Numbered from the stretch's first letter, positions 42,106 through 51,544 are shown. The stretch: DNA of 64,000 nucleotides from Microbacterium galbinum (GCF_023101185.1 NZ_CP078077.1:1145630-1209629), one strand, 5' to 3'. Program-made: numbers and translations. Notes: generated by a model not told the origin, from the sequence alone.

Positions 42106-43286
42106 GCGGCGGGCGCGAGCCCGGCGAACGCGGTCGCGAGGTCGGCGATCAGGTCGTCGGCATCCTCGAGTCCGATCGACAGGCGCAGCACGTCGGCGGC
42201 GGGGCGCGCCTCGGCCGGCACCGGTCGGTGCGTGAGCGCGGCGGGGTGCTGGATGAGCGAGTCGACACCGCCGAGCGAGACCGCGTGGGTGAAGAGCGTG
42301 GTGCCCGAGGCGACGGCGGATGCCGCGGCGTACCCGCCCTGCATCCGCATCGCGATCATCGCCCCGGTGCCGCGCATCTGACGGTCGAGGATGCCGTGCG
42401 GGTCGCCGTCGAGCCCGGGGTAGAAGACCTCGGCGATCTCGGGCCGGTCGAGCAGCCACGACACGATGCGGCGGGCGTTCTCCTGCTGGCGCTGCATGCG
42501 CACGGGCAGGGTCGCGAGTCCGCGGTGCAGCAGGTAGGCGCCGAGCGGGTGGAGCAGGCCACCCGTCACGGCGCGTACGCGTCGCAGCGCTTCGGCGGTC
42601 TCCTCGCCGCAGGCCACGACTCCGGCGATCACATCGCCGTGCCCTCCCAGGTACTTGGTCGCGCTGTGCAGCGACATCGCCGCACCGAGATCGATGGGGT
42701 TCTGCAGGATCGGTGTCGCGAACGTGTTGTCGACGACGACCGGCACCTCGCCCGCGAGACGGACGACCTCGGCGATGTCGGCGATGTCGAGCGTGGGATT
42801 GGCGGGTGTCTCGAGCACCACCAGCCCGGTGTCGGGACGGATGCTGCCCGCCACCTCGTGCGGATGGCAGTAGGTGACCTCGGCGCCGAGCAGCCCCGAG
42901 CCGAGCAGATGGTCGGTGCCGCCGTAGAGCGGGCGCACCGCGACGACGTGGCGCTTGCCGACCGCATTGGTGTGCGCGAGGATCACGGCGGTCATCGCCG
43001 CCATGCCCGACCCGAAGGCGACGGACGCCTCGGCGTGCTCCATCTCGGCGAGCGCCTCTTCGAAGCGGGCGACGGTCGGGTTCCACAGGCGCGCGTAGAC
43101 GAGGCTGCCGTCGGCGGGCGGGCGTCCACCGGTCGCCATCGCCTCGTAGGAGTCGCCGCCGCGCTCGACGTCGGGCAGTGGGTTCGTGGTCGACAGGTCG
43201 ATCGGCAGCGCGTGCACTCCGAGATCCGCGAGGTCGGAGCGGCCGCTGTGGACGGCGACGGTGTCGGGATGCAGCGGGGCGGTCAT
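42039..43286 (-). CDS. Cys/Met metabolism PLP-dependent enzyme (cystathionine gamma-synthase/methionine gamma-lyase type)
   Basis: 415 aa. Typical motifs: SLVYARLWNPTVARFEEALAEMEHAEASVAFGSGMAA, RPLYGGTDHLLG, LETPANPTLDIADI, VVVDNTFATPILQNP, and the PLP Lys in SLHSATKYLGGHGDVIAG; C-terminal THAVSLGGVDSLIQHPAALTH and LRLSIGLEDADDLIADL. ATG preceded by GGAGGG. It is divergent from a Lrp/AsnC regulator whose gene starts 112 bp away, which probably controls it. Synthase versus lyase activity cannot be separated by eye. Confidence 0.87.
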   Translation of the reverse strand: MTAPLHPDTVAVHSGRSDLADLGVHALPIDLSTTNPLPDVERGGDSYEAMATGGRPPADGSLVYARLWNPTVARFEEALAEMEHAEASVAFGSGMAAMTAVILAHTNAVGKRHVVAVRPLYGGTDHLLGSGLLGAEVTYCHPHEVAGSIRPDTGLVVLETPANPTLDIADIAEVVRLAGEVPVVVDNTFATPILQNPIDLGAAMSLHSATKYLGGHGDVIAGVVACGEETAEALRRVRAVTGGLLHPLGAYLLHRGLATLPVRMQRQQENARRIVSWLLDRPEIAEVFYPGLDGDPHGILDRQMRGTGAMIAMRMQGGYAAASAVASGTTLFTHAVSLGGVDSLIQHPAALTHRPVPAEARPAADVLRLSIGLEDADDLIADLATAFAGLAPAAQSLGRMTVPVESRSVGIRSRL

Positions 43287-43398
43287 CCCTCCATGTTGCG
43301 CGAATCGCGGCTTGGACGGTGGGAATCGACAGCATCCGCCGCCGATCACACTGATATCGCTATTCTGAGCAAACACGGATGCCGAGGAGGACCCGACG

Positions 43399-43875
43399 TT
43401 GCCCAAACCCCCAGGATCGCCGCTCGACGAGACCGACCTCGCGTTGCTCGCCGTGCTCACCCGCGAGGCCGACATCACGAACAAGGCCCTCGCCCACCGC
43501 CTGAACCTCGCCGAGTCCACCTGCGCTCACCGCGTGCGGGCGCTGCGCGAGCGCGGGATCATCCGCGATACGCGGATCCGCCTCGACGAGGCATCCGTCG
43601 GCTATCCGTTGCAGGCGATCATCAAGGTGCGCCTCGCCAACCACACCGGCCCCACCGTCACCGCGCTGTTCGACGCGCTCGCGAGCGTGCCGCGCGTGCT
43701 CCAGGTCTTCCACGTCGCCGGGGTCGACGACTTTCTCGTGCACGTCGCCGTCGAGGACGCGACGGCGCTGCGCGACATCGTGCTCGAGCACATCACCGTG
43801 CATCCGGTCGTGCGCGGCACCGAGACGCAGTTGGTGTTCGAGCTGCGCGACGGCGCCGGGCTGCTCGCGCGCTAG
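43399..43875 (+). CDS. Lrp/AsnC family transcriptional regulator
   Basis: 158 aa. N-terminal HTH (LDETDLALLAVLTREADITNKALAHRLNLAESTCAHRVRALRERGII order) and C-terminal RAM/AsnC_trans domain with AIIKVRLANHTGPTVTALFDAL and VLQVFHVAGVDDFLVHVAV. Start is TTG with GAGGAGG upstream. Divergent from the Cys/Met PLP enzyme, its likely target, with methionine or a related amino acid as effector. Confidence 0.9.
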   Translation: MPKPPGSPLDETDLALLAVLTREADITNKALAHRLNLAESTCAHRVRALRERGIIRDTRIRLDEASVGYPLQAIIKVRLANHTGPTVTALFDALASVPRVLQVFHVAGVDDFLVHVAVEDATALRDIVLEHITVHPVVRGTETQLVFELRDGAGLLAR

Positions 43876-43948
43876 CGGCGGCATCGGCTCGTTCCGGAAT
43901 CAGCCATTCGCGCGACGGGAGCGACGCACCTGCGCGAGGATGGAACGC

Positions 43949-45661
43949 ATGACCCGCAGTGCCACCGCCGCCACGCAGACCATCCGCGAGATGCGCGACT
44001 TCCTGTTCGCGAACGCGACCGACTACGACGCCGCCCGCGCGGGGTTCGCGTGGCCGCAGGTCGACGAGTTCAACTTCGCGCTCGAGTGGTTCGACGTCGT
44101 CGCCGGCGAGACACCCGACCGCCCCGCGGTGCAGATCGTCGAGGCCGACCTCTCGCTGCGGTCGTGGACCTACGGCGACCTCTCCCGCCGGTCCGACCAG
44201 GTCGCCGCATGGCTGACCGGTCTCGGCATCCGTCGCGGCGACCACCTGATCGTGATGCTCGGCAACACGATCGAGCTGTGGGAGGTGATGCTCGCGATCA
44301 CCAAGATCGGCGCAGTGTCGATCCCGACCTCGACGCTGCTGTCGGCATCCGACCTCGCCTACCGGATCGATCACGGCCGCGCCCGCGCGGTCGTCACGCT
44401 CGGCGCCCTCGGCGACCGTCTCGCAGACATCGACGACGGCATCCTGCGCATCGGCATCGGCGACGGCATCCCGGCGGGTTGGGAGCGATTCGCCGATTCG
44501 GCGGATGCCCCGGCCGTCTTCGAGCCCGACGGACCGACGCCCGCCACCGACACCTCGCTGCTGTACTTCACCTCGGGCACCACCAACCGTCCGAAGCTCG
44601 TGCAGCACACCCACGTCTCGTACCCGATCGGGCACCTGTCGACCATGTGGTGGCTGGGCGTGCGCCCCGACGACGTGCACCTCAACATCTCGTCGCCGGG
44701 CTGGGCGAAGCACGCGTGGTCGAGCTTCTACTCGCCGTTCCTCGCCGAGGCGACCGTGTTCGTCTACAACTACGCGCGCTTCGATGCGAACACCCTCATG
44801 CAGGTCATGGACACCCACCACGTGAGCACGTTCTGCGCGCCGCCGACGGTGTGGCGGATGCTCATCCAGGCCGACCTCGCCCGCCTCACCCACCCGCCGC
44901 GCGAGCTCGTCGGCGCCGGAGAGCCGCTCAACCCCGAGGTCATCGACCGCGTGCGCGACGCGTGGGGGGGAACCATCCGCGACGGCTTCGGGCAGACCGA
45001 GATGACGTGCTGCGTGGGCAACTCTCCCGGGCAGCCCGTGAAGGTCGGCTCGATGGGACGGCCGCTGCCCGGGTACCCGGTGGTGCTGCTCGACCCGGTG
45101 ACCGGCGAGGTCGTCGACGGGGCGAGCGAGGGCGAGATCGCGCTCGACCTGTCGCAGCCGCCGCTGGGGCTCATGGCCGGGTACTACGACGACCCCGAGA
45201 AGACCGCGGAGTCCCGCGTCGGCGGCTACCACCACACCGGCGACATCGCCGTGCGCGACGATGAGGGGTATCTCACCTACATCGGGCGCGCCGACGACGT
45301 GTTCAAGGCATCCGACTACAAGATCTCCCCGTTCGAACTCGAGTCGGTGCTGCTCGAGCACGACCTCGTGATCGAGGCGGCGGTCGTGCCCAGCCCCGAC
45401 CCGACGCGCCTGTCGGTGCCGAAGGCGTACGTCTGCCTGACGGCGGATGCCGCGGCCGACGGCGAAGCCGCGCGCTCGATCTTCGCCTACGCGAACGAGC
45501 GTCTGTCGTCGCACCTCTGGGTGCGGGTCATCGAGTTCGTGGACGAGCTGCCCAAGACGATCTCGGGCAAGATCCGCCGCGTCGAACTGCGGGCCCGCGA
45601 GTCCGCGCGCGTCGAGGCTGGGGATTCGGCCGGGCAGCACTGGGAGCGCGACTACCGCTGA
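43949..45661 (+). CDS. AMP-binding acyl-CoA synthetase
   Basis: 570 aa from the ATG preceded by GAGG (an ATG three codons earlier is possible). ANL superfamily: P-loop LLYFTSGTTNRPKLVQHTH, GWAKHAWSSFYSPFLAEATVF, AGEPLNPEVIDRVRDAWGGTIRDGFGQTEM, YHHTGDIAVRDDEGYLTYIGRADDVFKASDYKISPFELESVL, and catalytic Lys in PKTISGKIRRVEL. The sequence is closest in style to medium-chain acyl-CoA synthetases (MACS/AcsM). It activates a carboxylic acid to its CoA ester for degradation or biosynthesis. No fatty-acid operon is adjacent. Confidence 0.88.
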   Translation: MTRSATAATQTIREMRDFLFANATDYDAARAGFAWPQVDEFNFALEWFDVVAGETPDRPAVQIVEADLSLRSWTYGDLSRRSDQVAAWLTGLGIRRGDHLIVMLGNTIELWEVMLAITKIGAVSIPTSTLLSASDLAYRIDHGRARAVVTLGALGDRLADIDDGILRIGIGDGIPAGWERFADSADAPAVFEPDGPTPATDTSLLYFTSGTTNRPKLVQHTHVSYPIGHLSTMWWLGVRPDDVHLNISSPGWAKHAWSSFYSPFLAEATVFVYNYARFDANTLMQVMDTHHVSTFCAPPTVWRMLIQADLARLTHPPRELVGAGEPLNPEVIDRVRDAWGGTIRDGFGQTEMTCCVGNSPGQPVKVGSMGRPLPGYPVVLLDPVTGEVVDGASEGEIALDLSQPPLGLMAGYYDDPEKTAESRVGGYHHTGDIAVRDDEGYLTYIGRADDVFKASDYKISPFELESVLLEHDLVIEAAVVPSPDPTRLSVPKAYVCLTADAAADGEAARSIFAYANERLSSHLWVRVIEFVDELPKTISGKIRRVELRARESARVEAGDSAGQHWERDYR

Positions 45662-45695
45662 GAGCGCTGAACTGCCGGAACTCAGCGCACGGGAC

Positions 45696-46118
45696 TCAGC
45701 GCACGACGGCGATCGCGCCGGTCGAGGTGCTCGGCGTGCGCGCGGGGACCCGGATCGTGGTCGTGGCCGGGGCGGGCTGCGCCGCCTCGACCACCGCTGC
45801 CGCTCGTGCCGCGCTGCGCGTCATGCGCCCGTTGTCGGCGGCGCTGATGATCGCGCGCACGATGCCGCCGAGCACGAGCATCGCACCCAGGGCCGCGCCC
45901 GAGATGATCAGGGGCAGCCACTGGTGGGCGAACGATGCCGTGGAGCTCAGGAGCGCCGCGGGAATCCACACCCCGACCGCCCCGCCGCTGAGCCCACCGG
46001 CACCGCGAGCGATCGCGGCCCCCGCCACGATCGCGCAGACGACGGCGATCGCCGCGCCGATCCATCCGATCGGAACCAGAAATCCGGCCAGGTCCCTGGC
46101 AATGGCAGCTGTCGTCAT
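45696..46118 (-). CDS. Small membrane protein, unknown
   Basis: 140 aa from the ATG with GGGGGG ribosome site nine bases upstream. Three hydrophobic segments: FLVPIGWIGAAIAVVCAIVAGAAIA, VGVWIPAALLSS, and WLPLIISGAALGAMLVLGGIVRAII, then a polar Ala/Thr-rich tail. The frame extends upstream through AT-richer DNA and could add 26 residues containing CGEC, but that stretch has different base use and looks like promoter. Function not recognised. Confidence 0.65.
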   Translation of the reverse strand: MTTAAIARDLAGFLVPIGWIGAAIAVVCAIVAGAAIARGAGGLSGGAVGVWIPAALLSSTASFAHQWLPLIISGAALGAMLVLGGIVRAIISAADNGRMTRSAARAAAVVEAAQPAPATTTIRVPARTPSTSTGAIAVVR

Positions 46119-46309
46119 GATGACCCCCCGGTCTGCGGAATCTCCGCACTCTCCACAGTAGAAAAGCGTACGCGGATCCCCATCCGTCTCACGCATGATC
46201 TTTGTCATCCTTTCGGAGGACAGCGATCGGAACCCTTCTTCTACTAGACGACCGAAGTGCTCATTTCTGACGCGGTTTCCGCGTTCGATTCTCTTGGGGT
46301 CCGGGTGCC

Positions 46310-47806
46310 TCAGCGGCGCGCCTTGCGGCGCGACGGACGCAGGGTCAGCCGACGCAGGCCGCGCTTGCGCACGACGGGGATCGGCTGGGTGACGACCGCG
46401 TCGACCACCATCGATCCGTCGGTCGGGCCGACGATCGCCATCGCCGAGGTCTCGGTCGCCTCGGCGGGCGCGACGGGCAGCTTCGCGAGCGCGCGATGCG
46501 CCTTCACGTACGCGGGCACCAGCAGCACGATCGCGCCGACCCAGGCGAGCGGGTTGCTCAACGCGACGCCCGCGAACCCGATGACCGCGCCGAGTGCGAC
46601 CGCCGCGACCACGCGCATGACCAGCTCGATCACGCCGGTGACCGTCGGAACGAGCGTGTGGCCGAGCCCTTGCAGGGCGCCGCGCAGCACGAACAGGATG
46701 CCGAGCGCCCAGTAGCCCGCACCGTTGATGATGAGCATGAGGTGCGCGAGATCGACGACCTCGTCCGACCCCTCGCCGACGAACAGGCGCACCATCGGCG
46801 CACCGAAGGCGACGAGCAGTCCGCCGAGCACGAGGCCCGCGGCGATCGCCATCCACGTCGCCTCCTTGACCCCGCGACGGATGCGGTCGGGGCGGCGTCC
46901 GCCGTGGTTCTGCGCCGCGTACATCGAGGTCGCCAGTCCCAGCGACGAGAGCAGGGCGACGGCGAGACCGTCGACGCGCGAGGCGGTGGTGTAGGCGGCG
47001 ACGGCATCCGATCCCAGCGTGTTCAACGCGACCTGCACGGTCAGCGTGCCGATCGCGATGATCGAGGCCTGGAAGCCCATCGGCAGGCCGAGGCGCAGGT
47101 GCTCGGCGATGTCGGCGCGAGTGACGCGCCAGTCGCTGCGACGCAGGTGCAGCATCGGCAGACGACGACGCACGAACTCGAGGCACAGGGCGACCGAGAT
47201 GGCCTGGGCGATGACGGTGGCGAGGGCCGCTCCGCCGACGCCCCACTCGAGCGGGCCGACCATGAGCACGACGAGTCCGACGTTGAGCGCGCACGAGATC
47301 GTGAGGAAGACTAGCGGGGTGCGCGAGTCGCCGATCGCGCGGATGATCGCCGACAGGTAGTTGAAGAACATCGTGGCGCTCGCCCCGAGGAAGCTGATCT
47401 GCGTGAACGTCGTCGCCTCCGGCATGAGCTCGGTCGGCGTCTGCAGGAGGGCGAGCAGAGGGCCGGCGATCAGCGGCGCGCACGCCGTGAGGATCACGCT
47501 CGTCGCACCGCTGAGCAGCACGCCGGTCGCGACCGAGCGACGGACGGCCGCGTTGTCCCGCGCACCGAACGCCTGGGCGATCGGGATCGCGAATCCGCTC
47601 GTCAGTCCCCACGCGAAACCGAGGAGCAGGAACAGCAGGGGTCCGGTCGCACCGACCGCGGCGAGCGAGGTCACGCCGAGGTGCCGCCCGACGACGATCG
47701 CGTCGGCGAACTGGTAGAGCTGCTGCACGACGTTGCCGAGCAGCAGGGGGATCGAGAAGGCGAGGATGACGCGCCACGGACGGCCCGTCGTGAGGGAGGT
47801 TGCCAT
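46310..47806 (-). CDS. MATE family efflux transporter
   Basis: 498 aa, twelve predicted helices in two MatE halves: RVILAFSIPLLLGNVVQQLYQFADAIVVGRHLG at the start and LRLGLPMGFQASIIAIGTLTVQVALNTLG in the second half, both family hallmarks. It exports cationic drugs or metabolites with Na+ or H+. ATG chosen at MATSLTTGRP; there is no strong ribosome site. The basic C-terminal tail (RKRGLRRLTLRPSRRKARR) is unusual in charge. Divergent from an ECF sigma factor, with an inverted repeat between them. Confidence 0.9.
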   Translation of the reverse strand: MATSLTTGRPWRVILAFSIPLLLGNVVQQLYQFADAIVVGRHLGVTSLAAVGATGPLLFLLLGFAWGLTSGFAIPIAQAFGARDNAAVRRSVATGVLLSGATSVILTACAPLIAGPLLALLQTPTELMPEATTFTQISFLGASATMFFNYLSAIIRAIGDSRTPLVFLTISCALNVGLVVLMVGPLEWGVGGAALATVIAQAISVALCLEFVRRRLPMLHLRRSDWRVTRADIAEHLRLGLPMGFQASIIAIGTLTVQVALNTLGSDAVAAYTTASRVDGLAVALLSSLGLATSMYAAQNHGGRRPDRIRRGVKEATWMAIAAGLVLGGLLVAFGAPMVRLFVGEGSDEVVDLAHLMLIINGAGYWALGILFVLRGALQGLGHTLVPTVTGVIELVMRVVAAVALGAVIGFAGVALSNPLAWVGAIVLLVPAYVKAHRALAKLPVAPAEATETSAMAIVGPTDGSMVVDAVVTQPIPVVRKRGLRRLTLRPSRRKARR

Positions 47807-47872
47807 GAGGGAGAACTCGCAGGGCTGGAGTACGGATGCGGGGATGGCGGCACTGCGCCGTGTCGCGGGAAA

Positions 47873-47924
47873 GAGTCTATCGAATCGATTCGGTGACGTG
47901 CACGCGAATGTTGTCGATAGAGTC
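47873..47924. promoter_or_regulatory. Inverted repeat between MATE and sigma genes
   Basis: GAGTCTATCGA (47873-47883) and TCGATAGAGTC (47914-47924) are complementary with one mismatch, 30 bp apart, in an AT-richer intergenic stretch of 212 bp. A regulator could bind both arms; neither adjacent gene is an obvious one-component repressor. Confidence 0.45.
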
Positions 47925-48018
47925 CTGATCACCGATCGGTCCGACCGCACCACGGCACTTTCGAGAGAGCAGAAGAAGTTTCCGTGAAAGCGACGCGCGC
48001 GAACGGGCAATACCTGTT

Positions 48019-48621
48019 GTGACCACTGACAGCGAGATCATCGAGCGCTCCGAGCGACATCCGCAGGCGTTCGGGGAGGTGTTCGACCGCCACGCGGCGG
48101 TCGTGGAGGCCTTCCTCCGGCGAAGACTCGGGGCGGATGCCGCCGAGGACTGTCTCAGCGAGACCTTCCTCGTCGCGTTCCGCCGACGCCGCACCTTCGA
48201 CCGCACGTGGGAATCGGCGCGGCCGTGGCTGCTCGGCATCGCGGTGCGGATCGCCTCCAAGCACCGAGCGACCGAGGCGAAGCACTGGCGTGCCGTCGAA
48301 GCATCCGCTGTGCGGGGCGAACACACGACCGGCGGCGGCATCGACGACAGTGACGGGCGGGTCGACGCCGCGGCGGCGATCCGCCTGCTCGCCCCGCGGA
48401 TCGCCGCACTGTCGCCCAAGGATCGCGACACGCTCCTGCTGCACGCTTGGGCGGATCTGTCGCACGAGGAGATCGCACAAGCACTGCGCATCCCGGTCGG
48501 CACGGTCGGATCGCGATTGCACCGCGTCCGTCGGAAACTCGCACCCCCGGGCGCGCAGACCACGCGAATCAGCTGGATCGGAAAGGAGATCGACGATGGA
48601 ACTGTCAGAACTCGTGCGTGA
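48019..48621 (+). CDS. ECF-type RNA polymerase sigma factor
   Basis: 200 aa. Region 2 is at HPQAFGEVFDRHAAVVEAFLRRRLGADAAEDCLSETFLVAFRRRRTF and region 4 at ALSPKDRDTLLLHAWADLSHEEIAQALRIPVGTVGSRLHRVRRKL. GTG start without a clear ribosome site. The 3' end overlaps the next gene by 26 bp; that gene encodes a membrane-anchored protein likely to act as its anti-sigma factor, an arrangement frequent in actinobacteria. Confidence 0.88.
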   Translation: MTTDSEIIERSERHPQAFGEVFDRHAAVVEAFLRRRLGADAAEDCLSETFLVAFRRRRTFDRTWESARPWLLGIAVRIASKHRATEAKHWRAVEASAVRGEHTTGGGIDDSDGRVDAAAAIRLLAPRIAALSPKDRDTLLLHAWADLSHEEIAQALRIPVGTVGSRLHRVRRKLAPPGAQTTRISWIGKEIDDGTVRTRA

Positions 48622-49678
48622 GATCGAGAGCGCACACGACCCCGCCGCTCAGGCGCGGATCGAACGATCCCGCTCTACGGTGATGCGGGGCATCGCCCAG
48701 CCTCGCCCGCGGCGCTCGCGCCGACGCTGGGTCTGGGGCGGCACGGCCGCCGGGACGGTGACGGCTGGAGCGATCGCCGCGACCGTCATCATCGCGGGCA
48801 CCGTCTCGCCTCTCGCCGCACCGCCGGCATCCGCTGCCGCCGTGGCCGTGCTCAACGATGCCGCTGGCGCGGCCATGACGTCGCCAGACCCGGTTCTCGC
48901 ACCCGGACAGTACCTGCGGATGCGCGAGACATACGACCTGATCACTCTGTGGGACGCCGACCTCGACCCCAGTGATCCGGTGTTCGGATTCAGCGCAGCG
49001 GCCCTCGATCAGTCAGAGGGTGCCGTGTTCCAGCGGAGCATCCGTGACCTCTATGTGCCCAGCGATCGGGCGGGCGACTGGATCATCGACGACCGACAGG
49101 TGAACGAAGTGCGCGACGTGTTCGGCGACCCCGCGACGCTTCCGGCCTTCGAGGCCATGGTGGCGGAGGTCGGCGATCGGGATGCCGACCCGGGCGGTCT
49201 TGTCGCCTTGCCCGGAGGAATCGCCAAGGAGGGCGAATCGTGGGAACCGTTCCGAGACGAATACGCAACGATGCCCCGTGATCCGGAGAAGCTGCTCGAA
49301 TGGTTTCGCGAGAGGCTCGCCGCCTACGGGGATGACGACTGGATCATCTTTCAGAACATCGGCCACTTCCTGAGCACCGACGTGATGCCTGCCGAGCTGC
49401 GGGCGGCCACCCTTCACACGGTGGCGCTCCTGAGTGGCGTCGAGGTCGCCCGGACAGACGGTTCGGTGACGACTCTGAGAATGGAATCCCACCTCGATGA
49501 GGGTAGCGAGTTCGGGGATCTTCTCGTCTCCGAGATCGACATCAACACTGAGAGCGGTCACATCGTCGGTGGTCGGGAGGTCTATCCCCACCGACCCACC
49601 GATCTGCTGCCCGCGGAACTCCCGTGGGTGTCCTGGACGGTCGACTTCGAGATCGTCGACGAGGCACCTCAGCCCTGA
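48596..49678 (+). CDS. Membrane-anchored CU044_5270-like protein, likely anti-sigma partner
   Basis: 360 aa. Cytoplasmic start MELSELVREIESAHDPAAQARIERSR, one membrane helix (TAAGTVTAGAIAATVIIAGTV), then a large extracytoplasmic domain with ILA-like pattern VLAPGQYLRMRETYDLI and VPSDRAGDWIIDDRQV. This is the layout of CU044_5270 family proteins always found behind ECF sigma genes. RBS AAAGGAGATCGACG. Its role is inferred to be sequestration of the sigma factor in response to an envelope signal; it lacks a zinc-binding anti-sigma motif. Confidence 0.8.
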   Translation: MELSELVREIESAHDPAAQARIERSRSTVMRGIAQPRPRRSRRRWVWGGTAAGTVTAGAIAATVIIAGTVSPLAAPPASAAAVAVLNDAAGAAMTSPDPVLAPGQYLRMRETYDLITLWDADLDPSDPVFGFSAAALDQSEGAVFQRSIRDLYVPSDRAGDWIIDDRQVNEVRDVFGDPATLPAFEAMVAEVGDRDADPGGLVALPGGIAKEGESWEPFRDEYATMPRDPEKLLEWFRERLAAYGDDDWIIFQNIGHFLSTDVMPAELRAATLHTVALLSGVEVARTDGSVTTLRMESHLDEGSEFGDLLVSEIDINTESGHIVGGREVYPHRPTDLLPAELPWVSWTVDFEIVDEAPQP

Positions 49679-49774
49679 CGGCATCCGCTCCCGTCGTGCT
49701 TCCTGTCGGAACGGCCGGCCCAGACCGACAGAAGTGCGACGGGAGCGGTTCGAGGGGCTGGATAGGGTGGGCGG

Positions 49775-50419
49775 ATGAGCAGGTATTCGGCGACGATCGC
49801 GGGTGCCGTCGACCACGAGCTCGTCATCAAGAAGTCGCGGTTCCTCACGCACATCGCGCCGGTCGGGTCGGTCGAGGAGGCCGAGGCGGTGATCGCCGGC
49901 ATCCGCAAGCGGGCGTGGGATGCCGCGCACAACTGCACCGCGATGGTGACCGGTCTGCTCGGCGATCAGGCCCGCTCGTCGGACGACGGAGAACCGTCGG
50001 GCACCGCGGGGATCCCGATGCTCGAGGTGCTGCGCCGCCGCGAGCTGACCGATGTCGTCGCCGTGGTCACCCGCTACTTCGGCGGCGTGAAACTCGGCGC
50101 CGGCGGGCTCGTACGGGCCTATTCGACCGCCACCTCGGAGGCGCTCGACCTCGCCCGGCTGGTGCGGCGCGAGGCCCTCACACAGGTGCGGATCGAGGTC
50201 GCGCACGCCGACGCCGGGCGCTTCGACAACCTGCTGCGCGACTGGGCGGGCCACCACGGCGCCACGCTCGGCGAGCCCGCGTACGGCGCGGCGGCCACGC
50301 TCGAGGTCTGGACGCCGGCGCTCGAGATCGCGCACCTGACGGATGCCGTGGCCGCGGCATCCGGCGGGGGCGTCGTGCCCGTGGTCGGTGTCGAGCGGGT
50401 GGTCGACGTTCCGGAGTGA
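49775..50419 (+). CDS. YigZ/IMPACT family protein
   Basis: 214 aa. N-terminal UPF0029/IMPACT domain: KKSRFLTHIAPVGSVEEAEAVIAGIRKRAWDAAHNCTA, DDGEPSGTAGIPMLEVL and VVAVVTRYFGGVKLGAGGLVRAYSTA, plus a C-terminal DUF1949 (EF-G V-like) domain. The role in bacteria is not established; it may bind RNA or ribosomes. A long palindromic repeat follows the stop. Confidence 0.9.
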   Translation: MSRYSATIAGAVDHELVIKKSRFLTHIAPVGSVEEAEAVIAGIRKRAWDAAHNCTAMVTGLLGDQARSSDDGEPSGTAGIPMLEVLRRRELTDVVAVVTRYFGGVKLGAGGLVRAYSTATSEALDLARLVRREALTQVRIEVAHADAGRFDNLLRDWAGHHGATLGEPAYGAAATLEVWTPALEIAHLTDAVAAASGGGVVPVVGVERVVDVPE

Positions 50420-50425
50420 GGGCGG

Positions 50426-50508
50426 CCCTTCGTCTCGTCGCTTCGCTCCTCGCTCAGGAACCGGGTTCCAAGACCGGTTCCTGAGCGAGCGGAGCGAGAC
50501 GAAGGGCC
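50426..50508. repeat. Repeat family B, inverted pair
   Basis: CCCTTCGTCTCGTCGCTTCG at the left and its near complement, ending GAGCGAGACGAAGGG, at the right form arms of about 35 bp around a short centre (TTCCAAGA). It lies just after the yigZ stop and can act as terminator before the DnaJ gene. Same family as at 5635-5797. Confidence 0.88.
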
Positions 50509-50532
50509 CACCCGCGCGGATATTCTGAGGGG

Positions 50533-51450
50533 ATGTTCGACAGCCCGCTCTCGGCCTCGGCGTACGAGGTCCTCGGGGTGACGCCGGGCACCGACGACGA
50601 CGAACTGCGCCGCGCGTATCGCGCCCGCCTGCGCGAGGCGCATCCCGACACGGGCGGCGATGCGGCGGTGTTCATCCGGGTGCAGCGGGCGTGGGAACTC
50701 ATCGGCACCCCCGCGGGCCGCGCGAGCTACGACCGCACGCGCAGCGGCGCAGACGAATGGCGCGCGCCCGAGCCCGCCCGCACCGACACACGCCCGCGCC
50801 CGAAGACCTCCGGCGAGGCCGGCGCCTGGCGCCGTGCCCGCTACGTCGCACTGCTCGAGGAGTGGGCGGGCGAGAGCATCCCCGACCCGTACGCCCCGAG
50901 CCTCGTGCGCGCCGCACCCCGCGCCCTGCGCCGCCTGCTCGCCGACGCCCTCGCCGAAGAGGGCACCGCCCACGCGATGGCGGGGCTGGGCATGGGCTTC
51001 ACGCTCTGGCACGGGATCGCGACCGGGCCCGCGAGCGCCGGCGACGACCCGGATGCCGAGCACCGCCTCGACCACGTGATCCTCGGACCGTCGGGCCTGT
51101 ACGGGGTGATGTCGGCCGACTTCGGCGGCGTCGTGGGGTTCCGCCGCGGCGAGATCACGGGGCCCAGCCTCGGGCACCGCGCCCCCGTGACCGACCTGCT
51201 CGCGCAGATCCGCTCTGTCGCCCGGGCGGCCCGCGTGACCTTCAGCGGCGCGATCGTGGTGCTGCCCGACGACGACCTGTCGATGCCCTCGACGCCTCTC
51301 GGGAGCATCCGCGGTCTGCCCGTCTTCGTCGTGCGCCGCAGCATCCTGCCCACTCTCCTGCGCCAGGGCCTACCGGGTACGCGGGTGATCGGCGGCAACG
51401 AGCTGTTCGACATCCGTACGCGGTTGCGGCACAGCATCCGCCACCTCTGA
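50533..51450 (+). CDS. DnaJ-domain protein
   Basis: 305 aa. A J domain occupies residues 7-70 (SAYEVLGVTPGTDDDELRRAYRARLREAHPDTGG with the HPD motif, then FIRVQRAWELIGTPAGRASYD). After a Pro-rich linker comes an unknown C-terminal domain with LDHVILGPSGLYGVMSADFGG and later TFSGAIVVLPDD, reminiscent of NERD (nuclease-related) domains. It should stimulate DnaK on particular clients. J-domain plus NERD-like fusions recur in Microbacteriaceae, function unknown. Confidence 0.82.
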   Translation: MFDSPLSASAYEVLGVTPGTDDDELRRAYRARLREAHPDTGGDAAVFIRVQRAWELIGTPAGRASYDRTRSGADEWRAPEPARTDTRPRPKTSGEAGAWRRARYVALLEEWAGESIPDPYAPSLVRAAPRALRRLLADALAEEGTAHAMAGLGMGFTLWHGIATGPASAGDDPDAEHRLDHVILGPSGLYGVMSADFGGVVGFRRGEITGPSLGHRAPVTDLLAQIRSVARAARVTFSGAIVVLPDDDLSMPSTPLGSIRGLPVFVVRRSILPTLLRQGLPGTRVIGGNELFDIRTRLRHSIRHL

Positions 51451-51506
51451 CGCACTCCGCACCTCTGACGCACGCGATCGGGCGACACGCGGGCCGACAC
51501 GCCGCA

Positions 51507-51525
51507 CTTTTGAATCACTAAAAAG
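51507..51525. promoter_or_regulatory. Candidate Fur-type operator
   Basis: CTTTT and AAAAG enclose 9 bp (GAATCACTA) in an AT-rich island 20 bp before the Fur-family start codon, with TAGGGT as a possible -10 just downstream. Likely the autoregulatory site of the Fur-catalase operon. Confidence 0.5.
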
Positions 51526-51544
51526 AGCGGGTAGGGTCGAAGAC

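Noticed and set aside
46119..46200. 26-residue N-terminal extension (with CGEC) of the small membrane protein
   Set aside because: Base composition drops sharply and codon use differs; the internal ATG has a strong ribosome site.
45696..47777. 693-codon minus-strand frame covering the MATE gene and the small membrane protein
   Set aside because: Only its last 140 codons form a sensible protein; the rest is an out-of-frame shadow of MATE.
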